Shown: positions 25,159 to 32,879 of the stretch, piece after piece
Layout of the letters: each line of letters begins with the position of its first letter
Position numbering within the stretch: position 1 is the stretch's first letter
NCBI GenBank assembly: GCA_959022495.1
Contig: CAUEYX010000001.1
Span: forward strand, 124,001-188,000
Length of the DNA: 64,000 nt
Direction: 5' to 3'
Source of the DNA: an uncultured Lachnospiraceae bacterium
GTDB lineage: Bacteria; Bacillota; Clostridia; Lachnospirales; Lachnospiraceae
The notes under the pieces: model-generated
Databases searched by the model: none
What the model was told of the DNA's origin: nothing
What the model saw: only the letters and a program-made list of their open reading frames with translations
Translations under genes and position numbers: made by a program

Positions 25159-25575
25159 TCACTCCCCTGGAACGTCAACAAATTTGTATCCGATTCCCCA
25201 TACCGTCTGGATATACTCTTTCTGCGTATATTTCCGCAGTTTCTTCCGGATGTTACTGATCACACAGGCTACGGCACTGTTTATCTCTACGGGCTCCTCT
25301 TTCCAGACTGCCCGGTAAATCTGCTCCCTGGTATACACCCATCCTGGCTTTCTGGCAAGATGGACAAGTGTCTGGAACTCATATTTTTCGGTAAGATACA
25401 GGTTTTCTCCCCGATAGGTGGCCAGATGTTGGGGTTCGTCAATACAAAGACCTGAATATTGAAGAATCGGATCCTGTTCTATAAAAAATTGGGTAGAATG
25501 AAATTTTGTCAAAATCTGTTCTTCTACTACACCGGAACTATCCGTGGTACGAAGTACTAATTCTATCTTCATCAT
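25159..25575 (-). CDS. Stand-alone OmpR-type winged-helix regulator
   Basis: A 138-residue protein whose C-terminal ~90 residues are a Trans_reg_C winged helix (LTEKYEFQTLVHLARKPGWV, REQIYRAVW, YIQTVWGIGYKF). The N-terminal ~45 residues are not a receiver domain, so it does not look phospho-regulated. A relative lies at 37220-37723. It faces the same way as the polyamine operon, 119 bases further on, and could be its last gene or separate. Target unknown. Confidence 0.75.
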   Translation of the reverse strand: MMKIELVLRTTDSSGVVEEQILTKFHSTQFFIEQDPILQYSGLCIDEPQHLATYRGENLYLTEKYEFQTLVHLARKPGWVYTREQIYRAVWKEEPVEINSAVACVISNIRKKLRKYTQKEYIQTVWGIGYKFVDVPGE

Positions 25576-25694
25576 TTCTTTTCACTCCTATCGCATGAAA
25601 CCTGCCGTTCCATTCCTCTTTTGCTGCTTTTGAAATATCAGTTTCTTTTGAAGCAAAACGCCAAAAGCTGCATAGCCTCAGTCCTTTCAGACGC

Positions 25695-26570
25695 TTACTT
25701 CACTAAATCCCCATAGCACTCCGGTCTGCGGTCGCGAAACACGCCCCACTCCAGCTGTTTCTCCCGGATCTCATCCAGGTCGTACGTCCAGGTCAGGATC
25801 TCCTCCCGATCCCTGGAAGCGGACTGTACCAGTTCCCCGGTCTCATCTGTCATAAAAGAGGAACCGTAAAACGTCAGCGCCGATTGCTGCCCCGCATTTT
25901 CCTTACACGGAACGACCGCCTCGGTGCCGATTCGGTTTGCCACGATCACAGGCACCAGGTTCGCGGCGCTGTGCCCCTGCACACATCTTCTCCAATGGGG
26001 CATACTGTCGCACTCCAGGATGGGTTCCGAGCCGATGGCAGTGGGATAAACAATCAGTTCCGCCCCCTTGATGGCCATCGCACGGGCGGCTTCCGGGAAC
26101 CACTGATCCCAGCAGATCCCCACTCCGACGTCGCCATATCTGGTAGGAAAGACCTGAAAGCCTGTGTTCCCCGGGGTAAAGTAAAATTTTTCCTGATAGA
26201 AGTGGTCACAGGGGATGTGCGTCTTCCGGTAAATCCCGAGGAACCCTCCGCCTGCGTCCAGGCAGGCCACCGAATTGTAAAGTACATTTCCTTCCCGCTC
26301 GAAAAAGCTGATGGGAAGGACGATATCAAGCTCCTTTGCCAGCCGTTTTCCCATATCCACCGCCGGACTTTCCTCTGTGGGCAGGGCAAACTGATAGTAA
26401 TCATACCCTTTTTCCTGACAGAAATAAGGTCGCTCAAACAACTCCGGGAGAAGCACGATCTGCGCCCCTTTATCCGCTGCCCGCCGGATCCTGTCCTCCG
26501 CCTTTTGCAGATTTTCCTCCGGGCAGTTTTTGCAGCTCATCTGGATTGCTGCCACGGTTACCTTTCTCAA
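25695..26570 (-). CDS. aguB: N-carbamoylputrescine amidase
   Basis: Hydrolyses N-carbamoylputrescine to putrescine, the last step of the agmatine route. The nitrilase-type triad is visible: Glu in LLPELFE (residue 43), Lys in RKTHIP (116) and Cys in GICWDQW (153). Family members start RKVTVAA-like, so the TTG at 26570 was chosen, with GGAAGGAG eight bases before it. A GTG three codons upstream is too close to that site. The gene overlaps the end of aguA by about 100 bases. Confidence 0.92.
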   Translation of the reverse strand: MRKVTVAAIQMSCKNCPEENLQKAEDRIRRAADKGAQIVLLPELFERPYFCQEKGYDYYQFALPTEESPAVDMGKRLAKELDIVLPISFFEREGNVLYNSVACLDAGGGFLGIYRKTHIPCDHFYQEKFYFTPGNTGFQVFPTRYGDVGVGICWDQWFPEAARAMAIKGAELIVYPTAIGSEPILECDSMPHWRRCVQGHSAANLVPVIVANRIGTEAVVPCKENAGQQSALTFYGSSFMTDETGELVQSASRDREEILTWTYDLDEIREKQLEWGVFRDRRPECYGDLVK

Positions 26571-27759
26571 AGCTCCCACTCCTTCCTTTTTCTTTTTTCC
26601 CTTTTGGCACCTGCTGGGTAATGCAGTGGATATTCCCTCCCCCTAAGAGGAGCGCCCTGGCGGCGATGGGGATCACCTTTCGATCCGGACACAGTCTTTC
26701 CAGTATCTTTGCCGCCCGCTGGTCACTTCTTTCATTTTCACCGCCAAAAGCGGGCATCACCACCGCCCCGTTGGAAAAGTAAAAGTTCACGTAAGAAGCC
26801 GCCAGCCGCTCGCCCGGCTTCCGGGCGGCTTCCCCCTCCTCAAAGACAAAACCCTTTGCCTCCTGCGCCGTCACACAGACGGGGACGTCGGGAACCGGAA
26901 GCCTGTGAACCGTAAGGGTTCTTCCCCTGGCGTCCCGCTCCCGTTCCAGGACGTTTAAGCAGGATAAGGACAGTTCATACTGGGGATCTTCCTTTTTGTC
27001 CGTCCAGGCGAGGACCACATGGCCCGGCTTTACAAAGGCACACACATTATCTACATGCTCATTGGTCTCATCTCCGTAGATCCCTCTCGGAAGCCAGATC
27101 ACTTTTTCCATTCCCAGATAACATTTTAGTTTCTTCTCGATCTGTTTCTTGCTCAGACCTGGGTTTCGTCCGGCGCTCAAAAGGCAGGATTCCGTCACCA
27201 GGAGCGTCCCTGCTCCGTCGCTGTGGATTGCGCCGCCTTCCAACACAAAAGGGGCTGCGTCATAGCAGAAGTACCCCTCCCTTGCGGCGAACGCTTTGGC
27301 AAAAGCGTTGTCCCTCTCCCAGGAAGCGTAAAGACCGTCCGCTTTTCCGCCCCAGGCGTTAAATTCCCAGTTGACGCAACTCACCTGTCCGGACGCGTTT
27401 TTTAAAAATGTAGGAGCGATATCCCGCGCCCAGGAGTCGTCCGTTTCCGCCTGAAAGATCTGGATGTGAGCCAGAACCTCCGGCGGCTGTCCTGTCTCTT
27501 CCTCCAGCAGCATCCGGCGGGCGGACGCAAAACAAGCCTTTCCCGCCGCCACCCATACCTTCTCGCTTTCCGCGATGGCATAGATCACCTGCCGGAACGC
27601 CTCCCGCGCCGGGGCTGCCCCATCGTTCCAGGAGCCGGGGCGGAACGGCCAGATCAGGATGCAGCCCTCGTGGGGTTCAAACTCGCCCGGCATAGAAAAA
27701 CCGTCCCAGCCGGGAACTCTCCGTCCCGTCCTATATAATCTGTCATCGGTTCTGCGCAT
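26470..27759 (-). CDS. aguA: Agmatine deiminase
   Basis: Converts agmatine to N-carbamoylputrescine and ammonia. Family motifs are present from MPGEFEPHEGCILIWPFRP through DSWARDIAPTF, the histidine region GDETNEHVDN, and the C-terminal catalytic Cys in GGGNIHCITQQ. Family proteins normally end a few residues after that motif. Here the frame runs on for about 40 low-complexity Lys/Gly-rich residues out of frame inside aguB, which points to a lost stop codon. The active site is complete, so activity is likely kept. Confidence 0.92.
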   Translation of the reverse strand: MRRTDDRLYRTGRRVPGWDGFSMPGEFEPHEGCILIWPFRPGSWNDGAAPAREAFRQVIYAIAESEKVWVAAGKACFASARRMLLEEETGQPPEVLAHIQIFQAETDDSWARDIAPTFLKNASGQVSCVNWEFNAWGGKADGLYASWERDNAFAKAFAAREGYFCYDAAPFVLEGGAIHSDGAGTLLVTESCLLSAGRNPGLSKKQIEKKLKCYLGMEKVIWLPRGIYGDETNEHVDNVCAFVKPGHVVLAWTDKKEDPQYELSLSCLNVLERERDARGRTLTVHRLPVPDVPVCVTAQEAKGFVFEEGEAARKPGERLAASYVNFYFSNGAVVMPAFGGENERSDQRAAKILERLCPDRKVIPIAARALLLGGGNIHCITQQVPKGKKEKGRSGSFEKGNRGSNPDELQKLPGGKSAKGGGQDPAGSG

Positions 27760-27783
27760 CCTTCTCCCTCCCGTGAAAAACTG

Positions 27784-28920
27784 TTAGGAAAGCCGCTCCT
27801 TAAAATCCCTGTACCCGAATTTCCGCACGGTTTCCAGGCTGCCGTCCTCGCGCAGCAGCAGAATTGAGGGCAGAGGAATCCCGTTGAACGTGTTGTTTTT
27901 GACCATGGAATAGATGGCCATATCCTCAAAAACCAGCTGATCTCCGATCCAGACCGGCCCTTCAAAGCTGTAGTCTCCTATCGTGTCTCCTGCCAGACAG
28001 GTCACGGAGGAAAGACGGTAGGTAAACGGCTTCTCCCACGGCTTATATCCGCCTCTTAACGGAGGGCGGTAGGGCATCTCCAACACGTCCGGCATATGGC
28101 AGGCGGCGGAAGTGTCTAAAATCAATGTCTGTATCCCGTTTTTCACCATGTCCAGCACCTCTGTCACCAGATACCCGGCGTCAAGGGCGACCGCCTCGCC
28201 CGGTTCCAGGTACACTTCCAGTCCATACCGTTTCCGAATGTCGCGGATCAGGTTGATCAGCGTCTGCAGATGGTAGCCCGGCCGGGTGATGTGCTGCCCT
28301 CCCCCCAGATTCAGCCACTTTATCTGGGAGAAATAATGGGAAAAGTTTTTTTCAAACACCTGAAACGTATCTGCCAGATCCTCGGCGTTCTGCTCGCAGA
28401 GGGTATGAAAATGCAGTCCCTCCACCTCCTTTGGCAGCCGGTCGGGGCAGGTTTCCAAAAATTTTCTTTTTGTGATCCCAAGCCTTGAGCTGGGCGCGCA
28501 GGGATCGTAGATGGAACATCCTTTCTGAGTGGAATACTCCGGGTTTACCCGCAGACCGATACTCGCATGGCGGCAGACCGCCTTGTGGGTTTCAAACTGG
28601 GAGAAGGAGTTGAATACGATATGATCGCAGATTCCGTCCAGTTCTTCCATCTCTTCTGCCTTGTAGGCAGGGGCAAACACGTGGTTTTCTTTCCCCATCT
28701 CCTCATACCCCAGCCTTGCCTCAAACAGACCGCTGCCTGTGGTTCCTGCCAGGTACTCCCCAATCAGCGGGTACACCCGGAACATGGAAAAGGCTTTCTG
28801 TGCCAGGAGGATCTTACAGCCCGCCTCCTCCTGGACACGCTTTAAAATTTCCAGATTTTCCCTTAGTTTTTTCTCATCCACGATATAGCAGGGCGTTTTC
28901 ACCCTTTCCAACCGCCCCAT
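27784..28920 (-). CDS. nspC: Carboxynorspermidine/carboxyspermidine decarboxylase
   Basis: A PLP-dependent alanine-racemase-fold decarboxylase that turns carboxyspermidine into spermidine (or the nor- form). The 378-residue protein begins GRLERVKTPCYIVDEKKL and shows the PLP lysine region LLAQKAFSMF, HFHTLCEQN, GGGQHITRPGY, EPGEAVALDAGY and CLAGDTIGDY. Its ATG shares one base with the stop of the preceding synthase gene (TGATG), so the two are coupled. A longer in-frame start inside the upstream gene was rejected. Confidence 0.92.
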   Translation of the reverse strand: MGRLERVKTPCYIVDEKKLRENLEILKRVQEEAGCKILLAQKAFSMFRVYPLIGEYLAGTTGSGLFEARLGYEEMGKENHVFAPAYKAEEMEELDGICDHIVFNSFSQFETHKAVCRHASIGLRVNPEYSTQKGCSIYDPCAPSSRLGITKRKFLETCPDRLPKEVEGLHFHTLCEQNAEDLADTFQVFEKNFSHYFSQIKWLNLGGGQHITRPGYHLQTLINLIRDIRKRYGLEVYLEPGEAVALDAGYLVTEVLDMVKNGIQTLILDTSAACHMPDVLEMPYRPPLRGGYKPWEKPFTYRLSSVTCLAGDTIGDYSFEGPVWIGDQLVFEDMAIYSMVKNNTFNGIPLPSILLLREDGSLETVRKFGYRDFKERLS

Positions 28921-30179
28921 CACTCCACCTCCTGCGGGTTCACATCTACTACCCAGGGCAGCCCGTACTCGTTCAGCATCTCCATATAGGGATCGGGATC
29001 CAATTCTTCCGTGTTGAACACCCCCGGCTTTTTCCACTGCCCGGTCAGCACCAGGGCGGTTCCGATCATGGCAGGCACGCCGGTGGTGTAGGAAATGGCC
29101 TGGGAGCCGACTTCCCGATAGCACGCCTGGTGGTCGCACACATTGTAAATGTAGACGGTCCGTTTTTTTCTGCCCTTTCTGCCCGTAAAAATACAGCCGA
29201 TATTGGTCTTTCCCACCGTGCGGGGACCAAGGGAAGCCGGATCGGGAAGCAATGCCTTTAAAAACTGGATGGGAACGATCTCTTTGCCCTCATACAGGAT
29301 GGGCTCTGTGGACAACATCCCCACATCCCCCAGGCACTTCATGTAAGTCAGGTAGCTCTGCCCGAAGGTCATAAAGAAACGGATGCGCTTCACACCAGGG
29401 ATATGCTTTGCCAGGGACTCGATCTCCTCGTGGTGCAGAAGATACATGTCTTTTTCTCCAATCTGAGGGAAATCGTACTTCCGCCGGATCTCCATCGGTT
29501 TCGTCTCCACCCAGCGCCCGTTTTCCCAGTAGGAGCCGTTGGCGGAAACCTCTCTTAAATTGATCTCCGGGTTAAAGTTCGTAGCAAAGGGATAGCCGTG
29601 GTCGCCGCCATTGCAGTCCAGGATGTCAATCGTCTCAATCTGGTCAAAATAGTGTTTCTGGGCGTAAGCCGCAAACACGCCGGTCACGCCCGGATCAAAT
29701 CCCGTGCCTAACAGAGCGGTCAGCCCCGCCCGTTCAAATTTCTCCCGGTAATCCCACTGCCAGGAGTAGTCAAAGTAAGCAGTAAAGCCTTTCTCCTGAC
29801 AGCGTTTCTCATAGACAGCTCTCCACCTTGGATCACCGGTATTTTCCGGCTCATAGTTAGCGGTGTCAATGTAGTCCGCCTTACATTCCAGGCAGGCGTC
29901 CATGATGGTCAGATCCTGGTATGGAAGCGCCACATTCAGCACCGCATCCAGCTTGTAAGCACGCATCAGTTCCACCAGTTCCTGCCTGTTATCTGCGTCT
30001 ATTCTGGCGGTGGTGATCACCGTATCTGTCTTTCCCTCCAGTTTCTCCTTTAAAGCGTCGCATTTTTCTTTTGTACGGCTGGCAATGCAAAGCTCTGTAA
30101 AAACCCCGCTGTTCTGGCAGCATTTCTGGATCGCCACAGAAGCGACTCCGCCGCATCCGATCACTAACAGTCTGCTCAT
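28920..30179 (-). CDS. Carboxynorspermidine/carboxyspermidine synthase (saccharopine dehydrogenase family)
   Basis: Condenses aspartate semialdehyde with putrescine or diaminopropane using NADPH. The 419-residue protein starts with a Rossmann motif (LLVIGCGGVASVAIQKC) and contains DAVLNVALPYQDLTIMDACL, TGFDPGVTGVFAAYA and a C-terminal TTGVPAMIG typical of this branch. It is coupled to nspC. With SpeE in the same operon the cell has genes for two ways to make triamines. Confidence 0.9.
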   Translation of the reverse strand: MSRLLVIGCGGVASVAIQKCCQNSGVFTELCIASRTKEKCDALKEKLEGKTDTVITTARIDADNRQELVELMRAYKLDAVLNVALPYQDLTIMDACLECKADYIDTANYEPENTGDPRWRAVYEKRCQEKGFTAYFDYSWQWDYREKFERAGLTALLGTGFDPGVTGVFAAYAQKHYFDQIETIDILDCNGGDHGYPFATNFNPEINLREVSANGSYWENGRWVETKPMEIRRKYDFPQIGEKDMYLLHHEEIESLAKHIPGVKRIRFFMTFGQSYLTYMKCLGDVGMLSTEPILYEGKEIVPIQFLKALLPDPASLGPRTVGKTNIGCIFTGRKGRKKRTVYIYNVCDHQACYREVGSQAISYTTGVPAMIGTALVLTGQWKKPGVFNTEELDPDPYMEMLNEYGLPWVVDVNPQEVE

Positions 30180-30222
30180 TGTATCATCCCTCTCTTTCTT
30201 ATCGTATCTTGTAAACTTTCTT

Positions 30223-31077
30223 TTAAGCCTCTTCCTCCTCCAGCATATCCTCTACATATTTAGGGAGCATGAACGCCCCTTTGTGCAGGTTGGTGGTGTA
30301 ATACCAGGTTTTGATCCCCCGCTCCTTCCACCGTTTCGCGTCCAGGTCTTTCAGGGGATGATATTTTTTTGAAATAAATCCAAACAGCCAGTAACCCGAT
30401 GAACAGGTGGGAATATGTGCCTGATAGACGCGGCTGATAGGGAAACTTTTGCACGCTTTCCGGTGCATGGCGCGGCAGGATTCCTCGTCCTTGTCGTAAA
30501 ACGGGCTTCCGTGCTGGTATACCAATATTCCATCTGTCTTCAGCGCCCGGTAGCAATTCCCGTAAAATTCCTTCGTGAACAGTCCGGCCGCATGTCCCAG
30601 AGGATCAATGGCGTCATTGATGATCAGATCATACTCATTCTGTTTGGATCTTAAAAACCGCAGCCCATCTTCATAAAAAATATTGACACGGTCATCCTCC
30701 AGGCTGTCCGCAGTCTTTGAGAAAAACTGCCGGCACACATAGACAAACACCTGATCCGGCTCCACCACGTCGATCTGCCGGATTTCCCCATAGTGGAGCA
30801 GTTCCCGGACCACCCCGCCATCTCCGCCGCCAATGACCAGGACTTTCCTCACCTTTGGATGGACCGCCATCGGAACATGGACGATCATCTCGTGGTAAAC
30901 AAACTCGTCATTTTCTGAAAATGCGATATGTCCATCGGAAATAACAAAACGCCCCAGTTCCTTAGAGTCAAACACTGCGATCTGCTGAAAATCCGTCTCT
31001 TCTCCGAATAGTTGTTTCTCCACCCGCACAGACAGCTTCACATTCTCTGTGTGGGGATCGGAATACCAAAGTTCCAT
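30223..31077 (-). CDS. speE: Spermidine synthase-type aminopropyltransferase
   Basis: Transfers an aminopropyl group from decarboxylated S-adenosylmethionine to putrescine or agmatine. The 284-residue protein has the N-terminal beta domain (LWYSDPHTENVKLSVRVEK), the nucleotide motif VLVIGGGDGGVVREL, VVEPDQVF and DLIINDAIDP. The usual D-S/T-D catalytic loop reads NDAIDP. No speD is in the window, so the source of the donor is outside it. It is the second gene of the polyamine operon. Confidence 0.9.
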   Translation of the reverse strand: MELWYSDPHTENVKLSVRVEKQLFGEETDFQQIAVFDSKELGRFVISDGHIAFSENDEFVYHEMIVHVPMAVHPKVRKVLVIGGGDGGVVRELLHYGEIRQIDVVEPDQVFVYVCRQFFSKTADSLEDDRVNIFYEDGLRFLRSKQNEYDLIINDAIDPLGHAAGLFTKEFYGNCYRALKTDGILVYQHGSPFYDKDEESCRAMHRKACKSFPISRVYQAHIPTCSSGYWLFGFISKKYHPLKDLDAKRWKERGIKTWYYTTNLHKGAFMLPKYVEDMLEEEEA

Positions 31078-31122
31078 GTCTGTCTCTCCTTTCCTGCTGT
31101 CATTACTTCGTCCTGCTTACAA

Positions 31123-32577
31123 TCAGTAGTTTAGGACGTTTAAGCGCTCCACCTCGGGATCCTCCGTCCCCTGCATGGAACATCCCTTCTCTTTCGCGTA
31201 AAGGATATAGTCGATCAACTCCCGGATAATCAGTTCCCCCGGCGCCAGGATAGGGATCCCGGGAGGATAGCACATGACAAATTCACTGCAGATCCTCCCT
31301 GCCGTTTCCTCGATTGGCAGAGAGATCTTTGGCGCGTAAAACGCCTTCTGTGGGGTAATCAACACCGTCGGTTCAATATACTCTGTTTCCGGGATACTGG
31401 AGCCATCCTGGGAATACAGCCGTTTGATATCCGACAGAGCGCCCACCAGCCGCTCAATATCCTGGATCCGGTCACCGATGGAAAGATAGGCAAGCATGTT
31501 GCTGATGTCCCCAAATTCGATCTGGATATCATACTCATCCCGCAAAAGGTCATAGACCTCGATTCCTGTAAGACCAATATCCCTGGTATGGACGGAGAGC
31601 TTTGTCACGTCAAAATCATAGATGCTGCCGCCATTTACCATCTCCCGTCCGTAGGCATAGTAGCCGCCGATATCATTGATCTCCTCCCTTGCATACTCCG
31701 CCATCTGCACCACTCTTCCAAAAGCCTCTTTCCCTCGCAGAACCAGATTTCTCCTGGAGATATCCAGGCTGGAAAGAAGAAGGTAGGAGGCGCTGGTAGT
31801 CTGTGTCAGATTGATGATCTGGCTTACATACTCCCAGTTCACATCTTTACCGGTCAGAAGCAGGGAGCTTTGCGTCAGACTCCCTCCCGACTTGTGCATG
31901 GATACGGCGGCCATATCCGCCCCGGCGTCCATAGCGCAGACCGGAAGATCCGCTCCGAAGTAAAGATGTGTTCCATGAGCCTCGTCCGCCAGAACCTTCA
32001 TATCATGGTCATGCCCCAGTTTTACAATGGCGCGCAGATCCGAGCAGATTCCGTAATAGGTCGGGTTATTTACCAGGATACAGGCGGCGTCCGGGTTCGC
32101 CTTCACCGCCCGCTCCACTTCTGAGAGTTCCATCCCCAGGGAGATTCCCAGTTTCTTATCCACCTGTGGGTTGACATAGACCGGGACCGCCCCACAGAGT
32201 ACCAGCGCATTGATTACGCTCTTGTGTACATTTCTTGGAAGGATAATCTTGTCGCCGGCTTTGCAGACGGACAGGACCATACTCTGCACTGCGGAAGTCG
32301 TGCCTCCGACCATGAAAAACGCATGATCCGCCCGGAATGCCTCTGCCGCCAGTTCTTCCGCCTCCCGGATCACAGAAACCGGATGACAGAGATTATCCAG
32401 CGGTTTCATGGAGTTCACGTCCATGCTGACGCACTTTTCCCCCAGGAACTCCCGCAGTTCCGGGTTCCCCCGCCCCCTCTTATGTCCCGGCACGTCAAAA
32501 GGCACGATCCTCTTGCGCCGGAACGCTTCCAGCGCCTCATAGACAGGCGCTCTGTTCTGTAAATTCAGATTCATCAT
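31123..32577 (-). CDS. speA: Arginine decarboxylase, fold I (Orn/Lys/Arg decarboxylase family)
   Basis: The first committed enzyme of the operon, making agmatine from arginine with PLP. The 484-residue protein begins with PFDVPGHKRGRGN, has FMVGGTTSAVQSMVL, the PLP lysine in SMHKSGGSLTQSS, and FVMCYPPGIPILAPGE near the end. It is of the short Bacillus/Clostridia type. Lysine or ornithine as substrate cannot be excluded, but aguA and aguB downstream favour arginine. TAGGAG lies eight bases before the ATG. Only about 35 bases separate the ATG from the T-run of an upstream terminator hairpin. Confidence 0.9.
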   Translation of the reverse strand: MMNLNLQNRAPVYEALEAFRRKRIVPFDVPGHKRGRGNPELREFLGEKCVSMDVNSMKPLDNLCHPVSVIREAEELAAEAFRADHAFFMVGGTTSAVQSMVLSVCKAGDKIILPRNVHKSVINALVLCGAVPVYVNPQVDKKLGISLGMELSEVERAVKANPDAACILVNNPTYYGICSDLRAIVKLGHDHDMKVLADEAHGTHLYFGADLPVCAMDAGADMAAVSMHKSGGSLTQSSLLLTGKDVNWEYVSQIINLTQTTSASYLLLSSLDISRRNLVLRGKEAFGRVVQMAEYAREEINDIGGYYAYGREMVNGGSIYDFDVTKLSVHTRDIGLTGIEVYDLLRDEYDIQIEFGDISNMLAYLSIGDRIQDIERLVGALSDIKRLYSQDGSSIPETEYIEPTVLITPQKAFYAPKISLPIEETAGRICSEFVMCYPPGIPILAPGELIIRELIDYILYAKEKGCSMQGTEDPEVERLNVLNY

Positions 32578-32612
32578 ACCGTTTTCTCCTAAACCGTCAC
32601 TTTAAAAAAGTG

Positions 32613-32651
32613 AAAAAGACGGCAGTCCTGGTTTCGCCCAAAGACCGCCGC
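32613..32651 (-). terminator. Terminator/attenuator between the Mg ATPase genes and speA
   Basis: On the minus strand a GC-rich stem (32642-32651 with 32618-32627 and extra inner pairs) is followed by five T (32613-32617). It ends transcription of the ATPase unit or acts as an attenuator for speA. A TTGACA lies upstream near 32685 but has no good -10 box. Confidence 0.7.
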
Positions 32652-32684
32652 TTTTCTCAGCGAATAAGTGTCTATATTGTTCTG

Positions 32685-32873
32685 TCAATCCTTTTTTGTT
32701 TCCTCTGTTTTCGGATTTTTCGGCTTCATTGACCAGAATACCACATTCATCAGGATCACGATCAGCGCGACCACTGCCATGGATACCCAAAAGCCCATAT
32801 TCAGCCCAAGCCATTCTGTTCTTCCGAAAATCGTCAGCCAAAGATCTTTCCAATCCACTGTCATTGTCGTCAC
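32685..32873 (-). CDS. Small single-pass membrane protein behind the Mg ATPase
   Basis: A 62-residue protein with one hydrophobic segment (about 25-47, MGFWVSMAVVALIVILMNVVF) and a Lys/Glu-rich cytoplasmic tail. AAGGAGG begins at the stop of the ATPase gene and the ATG is 12 bases on, so the two are co-expressed. Small proteins stabilise Mg pumps in enterobacteria (MgtS, MgtR). A similar role here is only an inference from position. Confidence 0.65.
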   Translation of the reverse strand: MTTMTVDWKDLWLTIFGRTEWLGLNMGFWVSMAVVALIVILMNVVFWSMKPKNPKTEETKKD

Positions 32874-32879
32874 ACCTCC

